A stretch of 64,000 nucleotides of DNA from Pseudo-nitzschia pungens (GCA_037355855.1 CM074767.1:806001-870000); one strand, 5' to 3'. Counted from the stretch's first letter, positions 48,883 through 60,536 are shown. A program made the numbers and translations. Notes: generated from the letters alone by a model not told the origin.

Positions 48883-50361
48883 AAAAGAAACAGAAAGAAC
48901 ACGATTTTGAAAAATTAACCACACAGAATTGACCCTGAAAGTACCACCACAAGGTCAGAGTGAATGATGTGACAATTGAAGATACTGATGTTAGTGATCA
49001 CTGTATTGTGATGATTACTAGTAAAAGTCTAGATATTTGACGTGTTTCAAAATCAGCTCAGATCCTTGTCTAGTACATAAATTAAAAAAGGTTAATGGGA
49101 ACTGGGGCTTTGTCACAAATTTGTAATGTTGCAGAGTGGTGAAAGAGTGCTTGAGTGCAATTTACAATTGTATTTCTTACAAAGATTTTGAATAACATAG
49201 TGGCTGTTGGATGGATAGCTCTGTGGTTGTAGTAAAAATGGAAAAAATGTTGGTATGAAAATATCAAATCGTGCACTTCTTGGGTAGGTTTGGTAGTTGA
49301 CTCAAACAACAATGATGGGTTGCTGCTCTCTAGGGCCAGTGAACCTTCGACATTCTAACAAGACATATAGCTAGTAGAAATATAAAGCGATGACTGTTAC
49401 AGCTCATTACCCCTTCTCTGATTCTGTGCAGATTCAATTCAGTATTGCCAGTGATATATTCATACAGCAATTCCATAAGAATGAGGAAACAATTTTCAAA
49501 GCATTTCGATCTGAAATTGCAATTTCATGGTTTGTTGTGTCTAGAAAGTTGTAATTGAATGGGCACTATAGCTTGACTTTTGGTGAACGAACCTTGTGAT
49601 ACTGATTGGCTTACAAGGAATGATATGCTAAGTCCTGGTTGGGCTTAACGTTGTCCATTCCCGATCCACACCAAAGTTGTACCTACTACCTTGTAAATAG
49701 AGCTACAAGTTGTTGTGTCTGGAATGTTGTCAAACATTATATATCTGATTGAATCTTGACAGATCTTTCTATCATCTTTGTATATTCACTGAGAATTGAG
49801 TGCCCGAATATCCCTAGTTGTTTAATTGACGAAAATACTGTGATGTGGTGCTTATTCTCTATTCTCTGTCTCAGTTTTTGTACTTTATCTTCTTCTAGAA
49901 TTATTTCTGAGAAATATTTTCATATATTTCTGGTTAATAGGAAGCGATTGAACCTTAGGTTGTTAGCTGATACTAGAGATCCTGTAGTAAGCTTGGAGAT
50001 ATTATTGAGCGATAGCGAGGGCATGCTACGCATGTGGATGAGGCGCCGGGAGGCACTCGAAAGGCTGCGATATAGACTTATTGCCGAACGAGCTGTGCTT
50101 CTTCAGCCTCAGATTCAAACCAATTCTACAGAATCAATACAATCAATACAAAAGAGGTAATTACTGTCCTTTATTCGTGGGTATATCGGGGTTTGCAAGC
50201 AATTTTACTTTAGTTACTAAGTGTTGAGAATAAATTTCCTGTTATCGTTACCCTCTTCCTATGCTTAATTAGATGGTTATAATTTCCTCTGTTGTCCAGA
50301 GACATTTCTTGGTTTTGTTATGAAAAATTAGGAAAAACACAAAATTCAGTGTTAATTTGCC
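48883..50361. other. AT-rich spacer with a possible gene fragment
   Basis: It lies between convergent genes. A plus frame at 49756-50160 lacks an initial ATG, but its last 50 residues (LADTRDPVVSLEILLSDSEG; MRRREALERLRYRLIAERAV) are protein-like. It could be a terminal exon or a decayed gene. TTGTTGTGTCT(A/G)GAA occurs twice (about 49532 and 49713). Nothing else is recognised. Confidence 0.3.
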
Positions 50362-51588
50362 TCATCGGCTCATCATACGAACGCTTCTCAAACATGTATC
50401 AACCTGCCGGCTAGAGCTTTCAACCGATTCCAGAATTCGATTCACGCGATTGTATTCTTGTTGGTGAGAGCTGTTGTTCTTCATTGACTGGAGAGGAATT
50501 GATAGAGATTTTCTGGTTCTGTTGCTGCGTGCCATACTGGCAGACAACTTTCGAACCGTATCGAGGTACATCTCATCCATTCCCTCGGCACAAGGAAGTT
50601 GCATGTCTTGCTGACGAGGTCGTGGCATGCTGCCTTTATCCATGAATTCTGTCATCATCCTGCGCATTTGCTGAAATGCTGGTCGGGTGGATGCCGACGA
50701 CATAGCGAAACTACTGTTAAACAGGGGCGGTGTTGGCATATGGTGTGCTACGCACGTAGGAGAATTGGTGTAGCCTTGAAGAGATTGACCGGGCAGAGAA
50801 AGTGAAACAGTCTCCTTGCTTATGATAGGTGATGAATAGTTTGGGATGTTGTCATCTTCGTGGCTAATCATGTTGATATCATCATCTTCGGCAATGGCTG
50901 TGCTGACGGTAGTTGTACTTTTGTTTAGGAATTCATCAACTTCGTCGTGAAGGGCAGAGTATTGACCGGCATAATCGTGAGAGTGTTCATCGTCGTCAAC
51001 CTCCATGTCCATGAGATCATCGAACGAGATTTCGCTGTCGTCGTTCGAATCAGCGGCAGCCTCCAAGTCAGCAAACAAATCATCGGTTTTGAAAGGTACG
51101 AAGAATTCTAGTTCTTCACGAGAACCTTTATCTCGATCTTTGCCGACGATATCCGAAGATGACGCGGAGACATGGGTGTAAGCTACGGATGATCGGTCGG
51201 CAGAGTTGCTGTTGTGGACTGAATTGATCCGTTCGAAAAAAAATATGCCTTCCTCGGTCTTGATGGAATTGGAAGCGTTCAGCGTAGCCGACTCCGATTT
51301 TGAAATCGGCGAGTCCGAATCGGATTCGAAATCTTGTGGTTTCTTGGTAGATGGAACTCTCTCAAAACGCCAGTTGGAGATCCACTCCTTCTCACCCCCA
51401 AAAGGCGACGCAATGGCTTCTGTCGTTGCTTGTCCTGTCTTGTCTTGTTGATCCTCATCGGCGGTGTCCTCGGGTTGACCCTCGATGGGTGTTCTAGACG
51501 ATAACATTTCATTCAACAAGTTACGTTGTTTTTCGACCAGACTTTCGAAACATAATGCTCCTTGAGGCGGGCTATTCTGTTGGGACAT
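50362..51588 (-). CDS. Acidic hypothetical protein
   Basis: A 408-residue protein from ATG 51588 (MSQQNSPPQG); the frame upstream to 51717 starts only at TTG. Most of it is disordered and acidic (ISFDDLMDMEVDDDEHS). The C-terminal third has two short conserved-looking blocks: DTVRKLSASMARSNRTRKSL, a Ser/Arg helix seen in other diatom proteins as I recall them, and a terminal helix ILESVESSSRQVDTCLRSVR. No enzyme motif, signal peptide or membrane span. Possibly a phosphoregulated adaptor (inference). Confidence 0.6.
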   Translation of the reverse strand: MSQQNSPPQGALCFESLVEKQRNLLNEMLSSRTPIEGQPEDTADEDQQDKTGQATTEAIASPFGGEKEWISNWRFERVPSTKKPQDFESDSDSPISKSESATLNASNSIKTEEGIFFFERINSVHNSNSADRSSVAYTHVSASSSDIVGKDRDKGSREELEFFVPFKTDDLFADLEAAADSNDDSEISFDDLMDMEVDDDEHSHDYAGQYSALHDEVDEFLNKSTTTVSTAIAEDDDINMISHEDDNIPNYSSPIISKETVSLSLPGQSLQGYTNSPTCVAHHMPTPPLFNSSFAMSSASTRPAFQQMRRMMTEFMDKGSMPRPRQQDMQLPCAEGMDEMYLDTVRKLSASMARSNRTRKSLSIPLQSMKNNSSHQQEYNRVNRILESVESSSRQVDTCLRSVRMMSR

Positions 51589-54022
51589 GGCGGTGGATGT
51601 ATCGAATGGAAGAAAGGAAGGTGTTAAATCTCTAGCACACTGAACACTTGTACGGTAGGAATAGAAGATGTTCGATAAGAAAATTATTTTATGCGAATGG
51701 TCTTGGTTGGTGCACAAAAAGTTACAAAAGAAGGGTTTGTTTATGAAAGCACTGAAAATGCGTGTGCGTTAGATCATTGAGGTCTTGATTGATGAAAGAA
51801 GCTATTGTGCGCTACACTACTTCAGTACTATTCATGCAAGAACGCAATTTTGTCATACCGTAACCTTACTCGTAGTTTTCCTTCGTCGAGCGATAATAAA
51901 ATAACGGAGGTTCCATAAGATCCTGAGAATTGAGAAAGTTGGATCTTGGAGGCGCATAACCTCACCCGTATCGCGCACGACACGTACGATATTTAATTCT
52001 TCTACTAGTTTTTCGTATCGTCTCCCAAACGTTAGGTACCTGTACGTACGACTTACCATGTAGAAAATATGCGACCTAGGGTATTGAGAGTCTGTTAAGT
52101 GCAATCGTTCAGAGTTCCGCATCTTCGCCAAGTATTTGGCGGTCATTTCAAGTCAGCCTCACGACCAGTCTCATAAATTCCAAGTGCCGTAAGTCATGGA
52201 TCTTGCGTTTATTCTCAAAAAGCGAACCTGGCCGAGGAAAGAAAATATTTATCAAACAAATAAATCTCTTTGCGAAAAAGGCTTTGGAAACATTCATTTA
52301 ACAATAAGATAGAAAAAACAGTGAAGCTTCGCATAACAGTCGTTGGTGCATAATACTCTATCGTGATTGGAACGTTGAAAAAACAATATTACATTTATAT
52401 CCAGACAGTTCGCAATATTCAACGCTTGAACCAAGTATGAGCGGATTGGGATGATTGAAGTATACGAAACATCACATCTAAAGCCTTCTTATTATTGATA
52501 GGATAACAAACAAAGTTGTACGTCTTACGATATTGTTCTTTACTGCTAGAATGAACACGTGTACACACGGAAAGACGTCAGACAATAATAAATATACACA
52601 CAGGTACATACGTACTTCTACAGTTTATTTGTTGATAGCTTAAAACCTTACTCCGTGAACAATAATATTTTGCTTTATTTTTGTTCGAGCCTCTCGAAAC
52701 CTTGGACTGAAGTTTCAATAAGATATTTTTTTTTGCGGTAAGGCTTAAGCGATGGTCAGAAAACAAGGGATGCACAAAACTTAAAAATAAGTTGAGGCAT
52801 TTTCGCCATAAGTGTAAAAATAATGATAATCTTACAATTTCTAAATTTAATTCGTACGGTTACCGTAACTTACCGTAGGGTAATCAATACTCACATTCTA
52901 AGTTGAAGATTTACCACAACATACCGTACGAAGGAGTTCGAACGTAGTTTTTTACTTAGTATTACTATGATTTGACATTATTGGATAAATTTGTTTTTGG
53001 GAATAAATTAGTAGATTGTACGAGTTCGCCCAAACGAACTATAGTGTTCAAACGAACACCGATTCCCATCCAACATAAGTGTACACTATTGTACTTGTAC
53101 GAACTGGAACACAATTCTTAGACCCGAATTTTCGAATTACCTTCTCCGATGTTGGTACCGCTAAAACCAATTATTTTTCCCCGGAGGTGCGGGAAGCAAA
53201 AAAGACCAATCCCTGCAGACCGGAAGATTACCCGTAATCGTAATCGGTATTGAAAAAATGATTAAGTTAACCTTACTTATCGGTACATTATTTTTTTCAA
53301 CCAACGAAAGTTACTTATACTTTGCCCCGGTTTCCTTAACAAGCCGTCATCTCCACTTATACATTGCCCTCTTTTCCTCAAACCGTAACCTCTACAGTCA
53401 GCAACATTGAACACTTCCATGCCTTTACTATTCCATGGTTCGTGTAGGTAACTTACTTTGACTTTTGAAATACTGTAATCGTCATTACTATTGGCCCGGA
53501 AAGAATGCGACACCCATAATTTATCGTCCCATATATCTATCATCCCATCTATTATTATTATCATCGTGACAACCATTCGCCACTGGCTTGCTTGCGTGGA
53601 TCTCTCTCTCTCTCTCTCTCACTCAGCACTGCGATTGCTGAATGCCTTGTTTGCCGAGGCTCGCATTCGCACCATTCATCGACCAAACGAAAACTGACGT
53701 GAATTGGAACTCCCCAGGAGCAAAACCACCTATTGCACGCAGCAGCTCGATTGCTTCTCGCCTTGGTTGACCGCACGATTCCTACGGTACCCCGCGACCA
53801 TCGAAAAGATTCGTCGAATAGATTGTCTATGCGCAGAGCAGAGGTTTTTGCTTTTCTACGCTCTAGTAGAAAGAGATTTTGTCATAGTTTTCCTCGTTTC
53901 GATTACGAGTACGGTACTGTAAATCACAAAAAAAGTTTCGCTATTGGTGGTGCATTCCAAATAATAATAAAATAATCGCATCGTTTCTCTTTTTCGGGAT
54001 TTGTCCCACTCGTCGTAGTGGT
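51589..54022. other. Long intergenic spacer
   Basis: 2.4 kb without an accepted gene. It contains a (TC)10 run at 53601-53620, palindromic ACCGTAACTTACCGTA steps around 52855-52880, and AT-rich blocks. A 97-codon minus frame at 51853-52146 starts with ATG but has no recognisable pattern and is not called. Confidence 0.4.
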
Positions 54023-55480
54023 CTAGTTTCGCTCACCGACAATTCCACTGATTCCGTTGAATGCCGCAGCGACGTGTCGCGAATCCCTCATTTTGTTTGT
54101 GTTAATAGAGGGAGAAAAATCCAATCCATTCGAATACTGGAACCGCAATCTATAGTCGATTTGCTTTGTTTCGTTTCGTTGCCTTCTTTGCCGAATGGTC
54201 GTGTTCGCCCCTCTCGCGCATTCCACGAGAGCAACATGCGGGGATCTCGAAGTGGTACGTACCGGTACTAGTACGTACCGTATGGATGCAGCAGCATCGC
54301 AAGGTTCTTCCTTCACTCCTTGCGCTCGAACCAATGGCGGGCTGGGTGGCACACCCAATCGCGCGCGGCCCCGCAACAACGAAGGAATGGACGGACCGAA
54401 AAAAAGGGAGATGGAACCCTCCGTGCCTCTCTCGCAGCAAGCGGTTGTTTCATTGTTGCCCTCGAGAGATCGCGGTGAGCGAGCGAGCGACGGAGTCGTT
54501 GCGATGCTACAATTCCGTGGTTGCGGCTGCCGTCGCCGCCGCCGCCACCGAGGCCAAGCGCCAGGGCCCACGATTCCCGATGCGAACGCCAACCCGATCG
54601 CGGACACCAGCGCCAAGAGGGGGATCCGCATCGTCGCGGCCAGGAGACCCAGCGGGTACGCCTCCGGCGACCAGAAGCGCTGTCCCACCGAGTTGTGCGC
54701 GTCTTCCACCCGCCGAAAGCCCTCCGGATCCCACAGGGCCGCGAGGGCGGCAATGTGCGGGGGTTTGATCAGGGATCTCGCGTCCTCCAGCGAGCGATCG
54801 GCGGGCCGAACGAAGGACGCCGGTCTCATGCGGCCGACATCGATCTTTTCGGGTCGGTGCGTCCCGGGCACGATCGCCACGGCGTCTCCGACCCGGATCG
54901 TGCCGTGTCTCGGATCCCCCGGTTTGTCTTCGTCCGTGGGTTCTTGCTCCGATCCGGCCAACGGCAAGGGCAACGGCGGGAGGACCTCGCAGTTGACCCC
55001 CGAGACGCCCCAGAGGTTGTTCATCAGCCCCGATCGCTTGCAGGCAGCCTCCCGGTATTTGCACGGAATGCACCGGCGGTGGACAAAGACCCTGCAGCGC
55101 TTCCCGATGGAAACCTCGTGGCCGACCATGTCGTTGAGGGCCCGCGCCGAGATCCCCTCCAGGACCAGATTCCGCCGCAGGTCGGCGCCGGGATCGGCCA
55201 GGGGGGCCATGCCCGTCCTCTCGAAGGCCTCGCGGACGGCCTCCGACGAGATCATGGTGAGATCCCGTCCGGGTTCCGCAAAAAATCGGGCCGAGTAGGT
55301 TCCCTTTCGGTTGGCGTAGCGGTCGCCGTCGATGCCCCTGCCGGGAATCAGCACCGCTTTCCGCCTGGACTCCATGGGCGCCGCCGAGTGCCTGGCGACG
55401 AAGATGCCTTGGATGGTGGCCGTGGGGGATTCGGGTGTTGTTGTTGTTGTTGTTGCTTTTGTTTTTGTGGATGGTTCCAT
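54023..55480 (-). CDS. MOSC-domain protein with C-terminal membrane segment
   Basis: From ATG 55480, 485 residues. After a poly-Thr leader (encoded by a TTG/CAA microsatellite), residues ~20-230 form a MOSC domain: IPGRGIDGDRYANRKGTYS, DLTMISSEAVREAF, ADLRRNLVLEGIS, and the Cys-bearing VHRRCIPCKYREAACKRSG, ending GTIRVGDAVAIV. MOSC proteins deliver molybdenum-cofactor sulfur or reduce N-hydroxylated compounds (MOCOS C-terminus, mARC, YiiM). Which Cys acts here is unclear. Next is a small domain (PPHIAALAALWDPEGFRRVE) and one membrane helix (IPLLALVSAIGLAFASGIVG). The last ~150 residues are low-complexity basic sequence and may be past the true end or contain an intron. The gene is very GC-rich, so long shadow frames occur on both strands. 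Confidence 0.75.
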   Translation of the reverse strand: MEPSTKTKATTTTTTPESPTATIQGIFVARHSAAPMESRRKAVLIPGRGIDGDRYANRKGTYSARFFAEPGRDLTMISSEAVREAFERTGMAPLADPGADLRRNLVLEGISARALNDMVGHEVSIGKRCRVFVHRRCIPCKYREAACKRSGLMNNLWGVSGVNCEVLPPLPLPLAGSEQEPTDEDKPGDPRHGTIRVGDAVAIVPGTHRPEKIDVGRMRPASFVRPADRSLEDARSLIKPPHIAALAALWDPEGFRRVEDAHNSVGQRFWSPEAYPLGLLAATMRIPLLALVSAIGLAFASGIVGPGAWPRWRRRRRQPQPRNCSIATTPSLARSPRSLEGNNETTACCERGTEGSISLFFGPSIPSLLRGRARLGVPPSPPLVRAQGVKEEPCDAAASIRYVLVPVRTTSRSPHVALVECARGANTTIRQRRQRNETKQIDYRLRFQYSNGLDFSPSINTNKMRDSRHVAAAFNGISGIVGERN

Positions 55481-56619
55481 GGTGCTGCTTCGGGATGCAA
55501 TGCAATGCAATACAATACAATATAATACGATGCAATACGATGCAATTCAATGCCAAAGCGTTGGTATCCGGAACTAAGCAGTGCTCCGACAAATAATAAT
55601 AATACGAAGTAGTCCTTTGATCAATGATATACTGGTATTACGCGTAAGGTTACTAACTTATGCGTTCGAAGAAGAGTTTGAAATTTGAAATTGCTTGTCG
55701 TCGCTGCGGCGTGCACCTACCTTACTCGTACCGTACATACCAATGCGTTCAAAATGTACGAGGAAGTCACAAAAAAGAGGTTGTGCAGAACTCGGAATAG
55801 GAACAAAGATCTTGTGATGTTGTTGCATTTTTTGCATACCGGTACCCGTACAGTAAGGTTACCGGTAAGATACTGGTAACCTTCCCTTACCAGTACCGGT
55901 AGTACGTGTATCCATGCCGTACGCCTTGAACTCTCTACGAAGTCGTAAGGTTTACGAGGCACCAAACTCTTCCCGATGATCAACATGTCGGATATCGACT
56001 CATACGATTCATTATCCGAATCAGACTGCATTCCAACCGAATTTGACTCCGGTCCGACAAGTCGACAAAACAAGATTTTTGGGTGATGGATGATGATGGG
56101 ATGGCCATCAACGCGTTTTACGGATGATGGAGAGGATGCCGTAGTAAGGTTACCGGTAAGGTACATCTATCGGCACATACCGGTACGATGCGATTGAATG
56201 TTGTACGGCAAAGAAACATCACGCTCTGAAACAGATTGTGGAATTGAATCGACTCTGGAAGTACCGGTATTGTTTCACTAGGATCCCACTCCGGCACGTC
56301 CTAGGTCCTCATCTTGCCGGTGAAGACTGACCGAATAATAATCTACAACAGCAACAGCAACAGCAGCAACAACAGCAACAACATCCTTTCTCGTCCGAAT
56401 ACCCCTCCATCACACCGATCAGATTGTACCTCAAACACACCAGCAACCGTTTCACCCATCGCATTTTATTTTACGGAATCGAATCGAGTCGAATCGAATC
56501 AACCCACCGTTCCGCCAATCCGCAAACGGTCCGGTCTCGACGACTGGTGACCATGAATCAAAGAACCGTCCGTCGGTCGCAACGACGACTCGTGGCGGCA
56601 GCTTTCGTGGCAGCGGACA
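55481..56619. other. Divergent intergenic region with pentamer microsatellite
   Basis: It holds an (ATGCA/ATACA)n tract at about 55497-55553, then dense GGTAACC/GGTTACC and TACCGGTACC steps at 55640-55660, 55835-55900 and 56140-56190. CAACAG runs at 56344-56385 sit in the leader of the next gene. No gene accepted. Confidence 0.4.
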
Positions 56620-57855
56620 ATGCAAATCCTCCAGCCAATCCTCCGATCATTCCTGGCAGCATTGTCGGCAACTGCCGCCATTGCGATCCGAGGAATCGGA
56701 ACGACGACGACGACGACAAAAACAACAACAATATCAACCATATCAACAATGTTATCATCGACAACAATAAAACCAACGACGGAAACCATCTCGGTGGTGT
56801 CCGCATTTCCGATGATTTCGACAAGGGCGCTCCACAGCAATGTGTTGTCATCGCGTGGCACTACTCGGTCAATCCAGACGCGAACATTAACACCAGAACG
56901 GTCGCGCAACTGCCGCTGCCGTAGCCGTTGCGGTGTTCGTCGGGACGATGCGGAGGATTCTGGTTCCCGGAGAAGGATCACGCCGGAGAACGAGAAACGG
57001 TACGCACGGCTACGCGAGGAAGTCGTGCGCATCGCCGAAGAACTGTGGGGGGGAAGGGAACACATACCCGGTTTGGCACCGGCGTGCGACGGAGAGAACG
57101 ACGAAACGGAGGATTCCGTGCCTTTGTTGCCGTTGTCGTCGCTCTGGACGGAAGGAGAGGCCTCCCTTCCCGCAAGCGTTCCGCACGCGGAACGAGGAGC
57201 CTTCTTCCGGACCCTGGCGCTGGAGGGGTGCCCCGAGGCGCAGCACTCGTACGGATTGCTTCTCTGGAGCGGTTTTGGTGGCGTCCAACGAGATGCCCAA
57301 GAATCGGCCAGGTTCCACGCCGCCGCCGCCTGCCAGCACCACCTGGATGCCATTGCGGTCCTGGGGGGATGCGTCCGGACCGGAACCGGCATGGCGGGTG
57401 TTGGGACGAAGCACAAACCAAAACCAAAACAAAAACAAAAGCAAAAACAGAAACGAAACCAACAAAATGGTGCGCCGAACCCCGAGCTCGGCCTGGAATG
57501 GATCGACTTTTGCGCAACGGTCGCGGGCAACCCGTCGGGAGTCAACAAACGCGCGGCGCAGCTCGAACAGAACGGCTCCGACGCCGAGGCGACCGGGCTG
57601 TACCAGGCGTGCTACGATAGCGGCAGAGCCAACGCCCTCGTGGTCTTCAATCTGGGGTGGTGCCACCGCCACGGGCTGGGCTGCGCGAAAAACGCCGCCG
57701 GGGGGATCGCCCTGTGGGAAGAGGCCGCGGGAATGGCGCCCGACGAGGGCAGCGAAGAAGCCGCATGGAACCTCTGCGAGGAATACAGCCGGGAGGATCC
57801 CGCGGAGGCCCAAAAGTGGCGCGACCTCGCGGAAGAGTTGGGATTCTACGAATAG
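56620..57855 (+). CDS. Sel1-like repeat protein
   Basis: A 411-residue frame from ATG 56620. The first ~25 residues are hydrophobic (LRSFLAALSATAAIAIRGIG) and could be a signal or anchor. A Thr-rich linker follows. Residues ~185-255 and ~325-405 contain Sel1-like helical repeats: AFFRTLALEGCPEAQHSYGL, LLWSGFGGVQRDAQESARFH, and FNLGWCHRHGLGCAKNAAGG, then a helix ending in EAQKWRDLAEELGF. A Lys-Gln run (KPKPKQKQKQKQK) interrupts the array. Sel1 repeats mediate protein-protein contacts, for example in ER quality control; the partner here is unknown. The start is uncertain because the N-terminal 100 residues have weak coding character. GC-rich, with overlapping shadow frames. Confidence 0.6.
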   Translation: MQILQPILRSFLAALSATAAIAIRGIGTTTTTTKTTTISTISTMLSSTTIKPTTETISVVSAFPMISTRALHSNVLSSRGTTRSIQTRTLTPERSRNCRCRSRCGVRRDDAEDSGSRRRITPENEKRYARLREEVVRIAEELWGGREHIPGLAPACDGENDETEDSVPLLPLSSLWTEGEASLPASVPHAERGAFFRTLALEGCPEAQHSYGLLLWSGFGGVQRDAQESARFHAAAACQHHLDAIAVLGGCVRTGTGMAGVGTKHKPKPKQKQKQKQKRNQQNGAPNPELGLEWIDFCATVAGNPSGVNKRAAQLEQNGSDAEATGLYQACYDSGRANALVVFNLGWCHRHGLGCAKNAAGGIALWEEAAGMAPDEGSEEAAWNLCEEYSREDPAEAQKWRDLAEELGFYE

Positions 57856-58131
57856 GGATGGAGGAGCCGAGAGGCGTGCACTGGTGCTACACGTGGACTT
57901 CCGAAAAAAGCTAATACGGATAGAACAGTATCCATGTCACAGTCGACATTCGATTCCAGTAATAATAATAATAATAATAATACGAAGTATAATAGTTGGT
58001 ATAGACATGTTATTCAAAGGGGATCGGTAGAATTTATGGAAAGTGTTGCAGTACCCACGGTTGTTCTCAATGATCTACAATATCAGGTATCCTCTCCTGG
58101 ACAAAAAACGTGGAAAACCGGGCACTTGCTA
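57856..58131. other. Short convergent spacer with an AAT microsatellite
   Basis: (AAT)8 at 57959-57982. No gene seen. Confidence 0.4.
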
Positions 58132-59040
58132 TCATGCCACCCGGGTATTGATAAAGCTCGTTATAGATGGTAGATTATTCTGTGACGACGACGACGACGA
58201 CGACGACGAAGAGTTCCGCAATCGACCCGTTGACGAGGTTCCGGTGAAACCGAACGACGTTTCACTACACTTGGATGGGAACAGCCTTCTTCTTTTGCCG
58301 TCTCTGTCGTTGCCGATCCTCTTCCGTGATCGTCGGTGTGGTTCGCGATCAACAATGCAAGGCCCGCGATGGTGCTGGTTTGTTGTTCTGAGCTTCTCGA
58401 TGCCGACCAAAACACACAACATCATGGCGGGGTCGATCCCGGGCATGGTCTTGCATTCCCACGAAGTCTCGGTCTCTTCGAATACCGCGCATGCGTTGTC
58501 ACCACGGTTCGGCGAAGACACCAGCATCGTTCGGCGGTGTGTTCTGTTGGATTTCCGGTCCGCAACCCGAACAGAGTAGCTTCCATCGTGGGGGGTGATC
58601 AGCTTATACCACGTGAATCGCCTAGCTCCAGCAATCGAATACCACCTCCTCTTCCGTTCGATTCTTCCCCACTCGAACAACGGAACTCCTCCACGATGGA
58701 TTCCCGGTGGAGTGAAGGAACATATGTGTATCGCTCCAGCCTCGCAATTGTGGAGCAACACTGCTTCCGTCGTTTGTTTGTATCGCAACAAACACCGCGT
58801 GCTGTCTACCGTCAAAAGTGTCTTGTCTTTGAGATCACCACCAATCGGTATCGGCTTCTGTTCTTTGGTATTCCAACAAACAGTCCTTGGAACACGAAAC
58901 GAATGACCGTTCGCTGTGTCCATCGCGAGCAACGAGAGTGTGCTGATGGGAGTAGCACACGTGCGGAACTGCCCATTTTCGACTCTCGATTTTGTTGGCG
59001 ACAGCTTTGTTGTTCCATTCCTAGAAGTTGTGTTACCCAT
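58132..59040 (-). CDS. Tubby-C-terminal-like (PGIDP family) protein, possibly N-myristoylated
   Basis: From ATG 59040, 302 residues beginning MGNTTSRNG, a good N-myristoylation signal (Gly2, Ser/Thr at 5-6). The frame is open to an earlier ATG at 59223 with a Lys-rich extension. The body resembles the beta-barrel tubby-like/LURP-one-related fold seen in many diatom proteins: DKTLLTVDSTRCLLRYKQ, ICSFTPPGI, VPLFEWGRIERK, and the signature SWECKTMPGIDPAMMLC near residue 230, followed by a hydrophobic VLVGIEKL helix. Scramblase- and tubby-like domains bind membrane phosphoinositides, consistent with a lipid-anchored start. A (GAC)n microsatellite (58183-58209) encodes a terminal Ser run. Confidence 0.6.
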   Translation of the reverse strand: MGNTTSRNGTTKLSPTKSRVENGQFRTCATPISTLSLLAMDTANGHSFRVPRTVCWNTKEQKPIPIGGDLKDKTLLTVDSTRCLLRYKQTTEAVLLHNCEAGAIHICSFTPPGIHRGGVPLFEWGRIERKRRWYSIAGARRFTWYKLITPHDGSYSVRVADRKSNRTHRRTMLVSSPNRGDNACAVFEETETSWECKTMPGIDPAMMLCVLVGIEKLRTTNQHHRGPCIVDREPHRRSRKRIGNDRDGKRRRLFPSKCSETSFGFTGTSSTGRLRNSSSSSSSSSSQNNLPSITSFINTRVA

Positions 59041-60496
59041 CTTTTTTCTCGGTAACAATTGTGGCCGTTGTAAAGTGTGATGGTTCTTCAATCTATTCCA
59101 TGAATATTCCTTGAGTAGAAGGTTTTTAGACGGCTTTTCGGTTGCTTTGACTTTTGTTATCGTTTTGCGAATGAAAAAACTATCCTTCGAGCGTATTGCG
59201 TTTTTGCTTTTGCCTTTCGTCATCAAAAGTGAGAGAGGTTCTTTCCATCACCTTACCCTAACCGACAATATGGCGCATCTCAAAGGGTGTTCTGTTTTGC
59301 GAAGCATCATGTAAGATCTTAGTGCAAGTATTACCTTACACATGGTTCATTTTCATGACATTCCGTATGTAGTTCCATTCATACTGTAAGACGCACGACT
59401 GAAACATTCCATTCCACGAACCGATGATCTATTGCCGAAACTTCGAACTTCGAGGCTGAAATCAGGGCCATTTTTTTTTTGGGTAACCGGGACTGCATTT
59501 ATGCAGTTCAAAACGGAACACGACAGGTTTCAAAATTTGAACGATGAAAAAAAAAAAACAAACGGTACCGGTATCAATACGCGTACAACATTCAATTTTA
59601 TGAATCATCCAACCGCAGTATTCAATCAATACCATTGAAATCATGACGTGATGCAAGTGACAATTGTAGGATGGCTGTATAGCTTTAGACTTTAATATCC
59701 TATGTGTAATATGCTATATATGGGTCATGCTTTACATAAGGTGAAGATCTCCGACACAACAAGCTGCCAAAATAAAAGTCAACCACTCAGCAAACTAATG
59801 GCAAGATTTTCGAGCAAGGAATTGCATGCAAAATGGAGACACAAAATAGTATACGATTGGCTACACTAGCACTCCGTGATTCCTTCTAGTACCATTGATT
59901 CCGGATACAAATTTGGTTGTCATCACCCGAGATTGAGAGTGGTGGACAACTACCGGAGTCGGAACATTTGTTGGGAGAGGATGGCGCCTGAAAGTTTGCT
60001 CCAGAATGGGTGACCTTCGCTGATTCATTCGACCTTACCCAAATTTAAAGGACCACCTCCCGCCCAAATATTCCAATCCCAGTAGTTGGATGGAAAATTG
60101 ATATGCTGTCTCCAAAAACATCCAGGAATGTTGTTTGAATCGAACTCGAGATCCCAACTTTTCCAACAGCAACAAAGAGGATGGTATTAAAAAAAATTAT
60201 TTTGGATTTCATCGACGAAGAGCAAAAATTCGAGAGGACAGCAAAGTGTTATCTTTGGAATCTGCATAGAATGGTTTGGGTTCGATGAATTATATTTCGC
60301 CCGAGCATACGACTAGATTAGCAATTCGGAGCTTGAGTTTTGTGGGAAGGTCAGGGATTTTGGAGGATTTGCCGAACTCGATTTCGGCATGTGATCGAAT
60401 GTTGATGATCAGACACATTCTAGGTGGGTATCCGCATTGCAGCAGGTCTACTAGTACTAGTATTATGAGGAGAATGGTCATGAGTGATGGGTCGTC

Positions 60497-60536
60497 CTAG
60501 TAGTACTAGTAGTACTAGTACTAGTACTAGTAGTAC
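60497..60536. repeat. CTAGTA/AGTACT microsatellite
   Basis: A run of overlapping CTAGTAGTACTAGTAGTACT units. It is self-complementary and could form a cruciform. Confidence 0.7.

Noticed and set aside
51853..52146. 97-codon minus-strand frame with ATG
   Set aside because: Overlaps GTAC-rich spacer sequence and shows no domain pattern; too weak to call.
54195..55525. Long plus-strand frames (up to 367 codons) and a 361-codon alternative minus frame
   Set aside because: Shadows of the GC-rich MOSC gene, which alone shows domain motifs.
56928..58030. Several 180-365 codon frames on both strands
   Set aside because: Shadows of the GC-rich Sel1-repeat gene; composition is Arg/Pro/Gly-rich nonsense.
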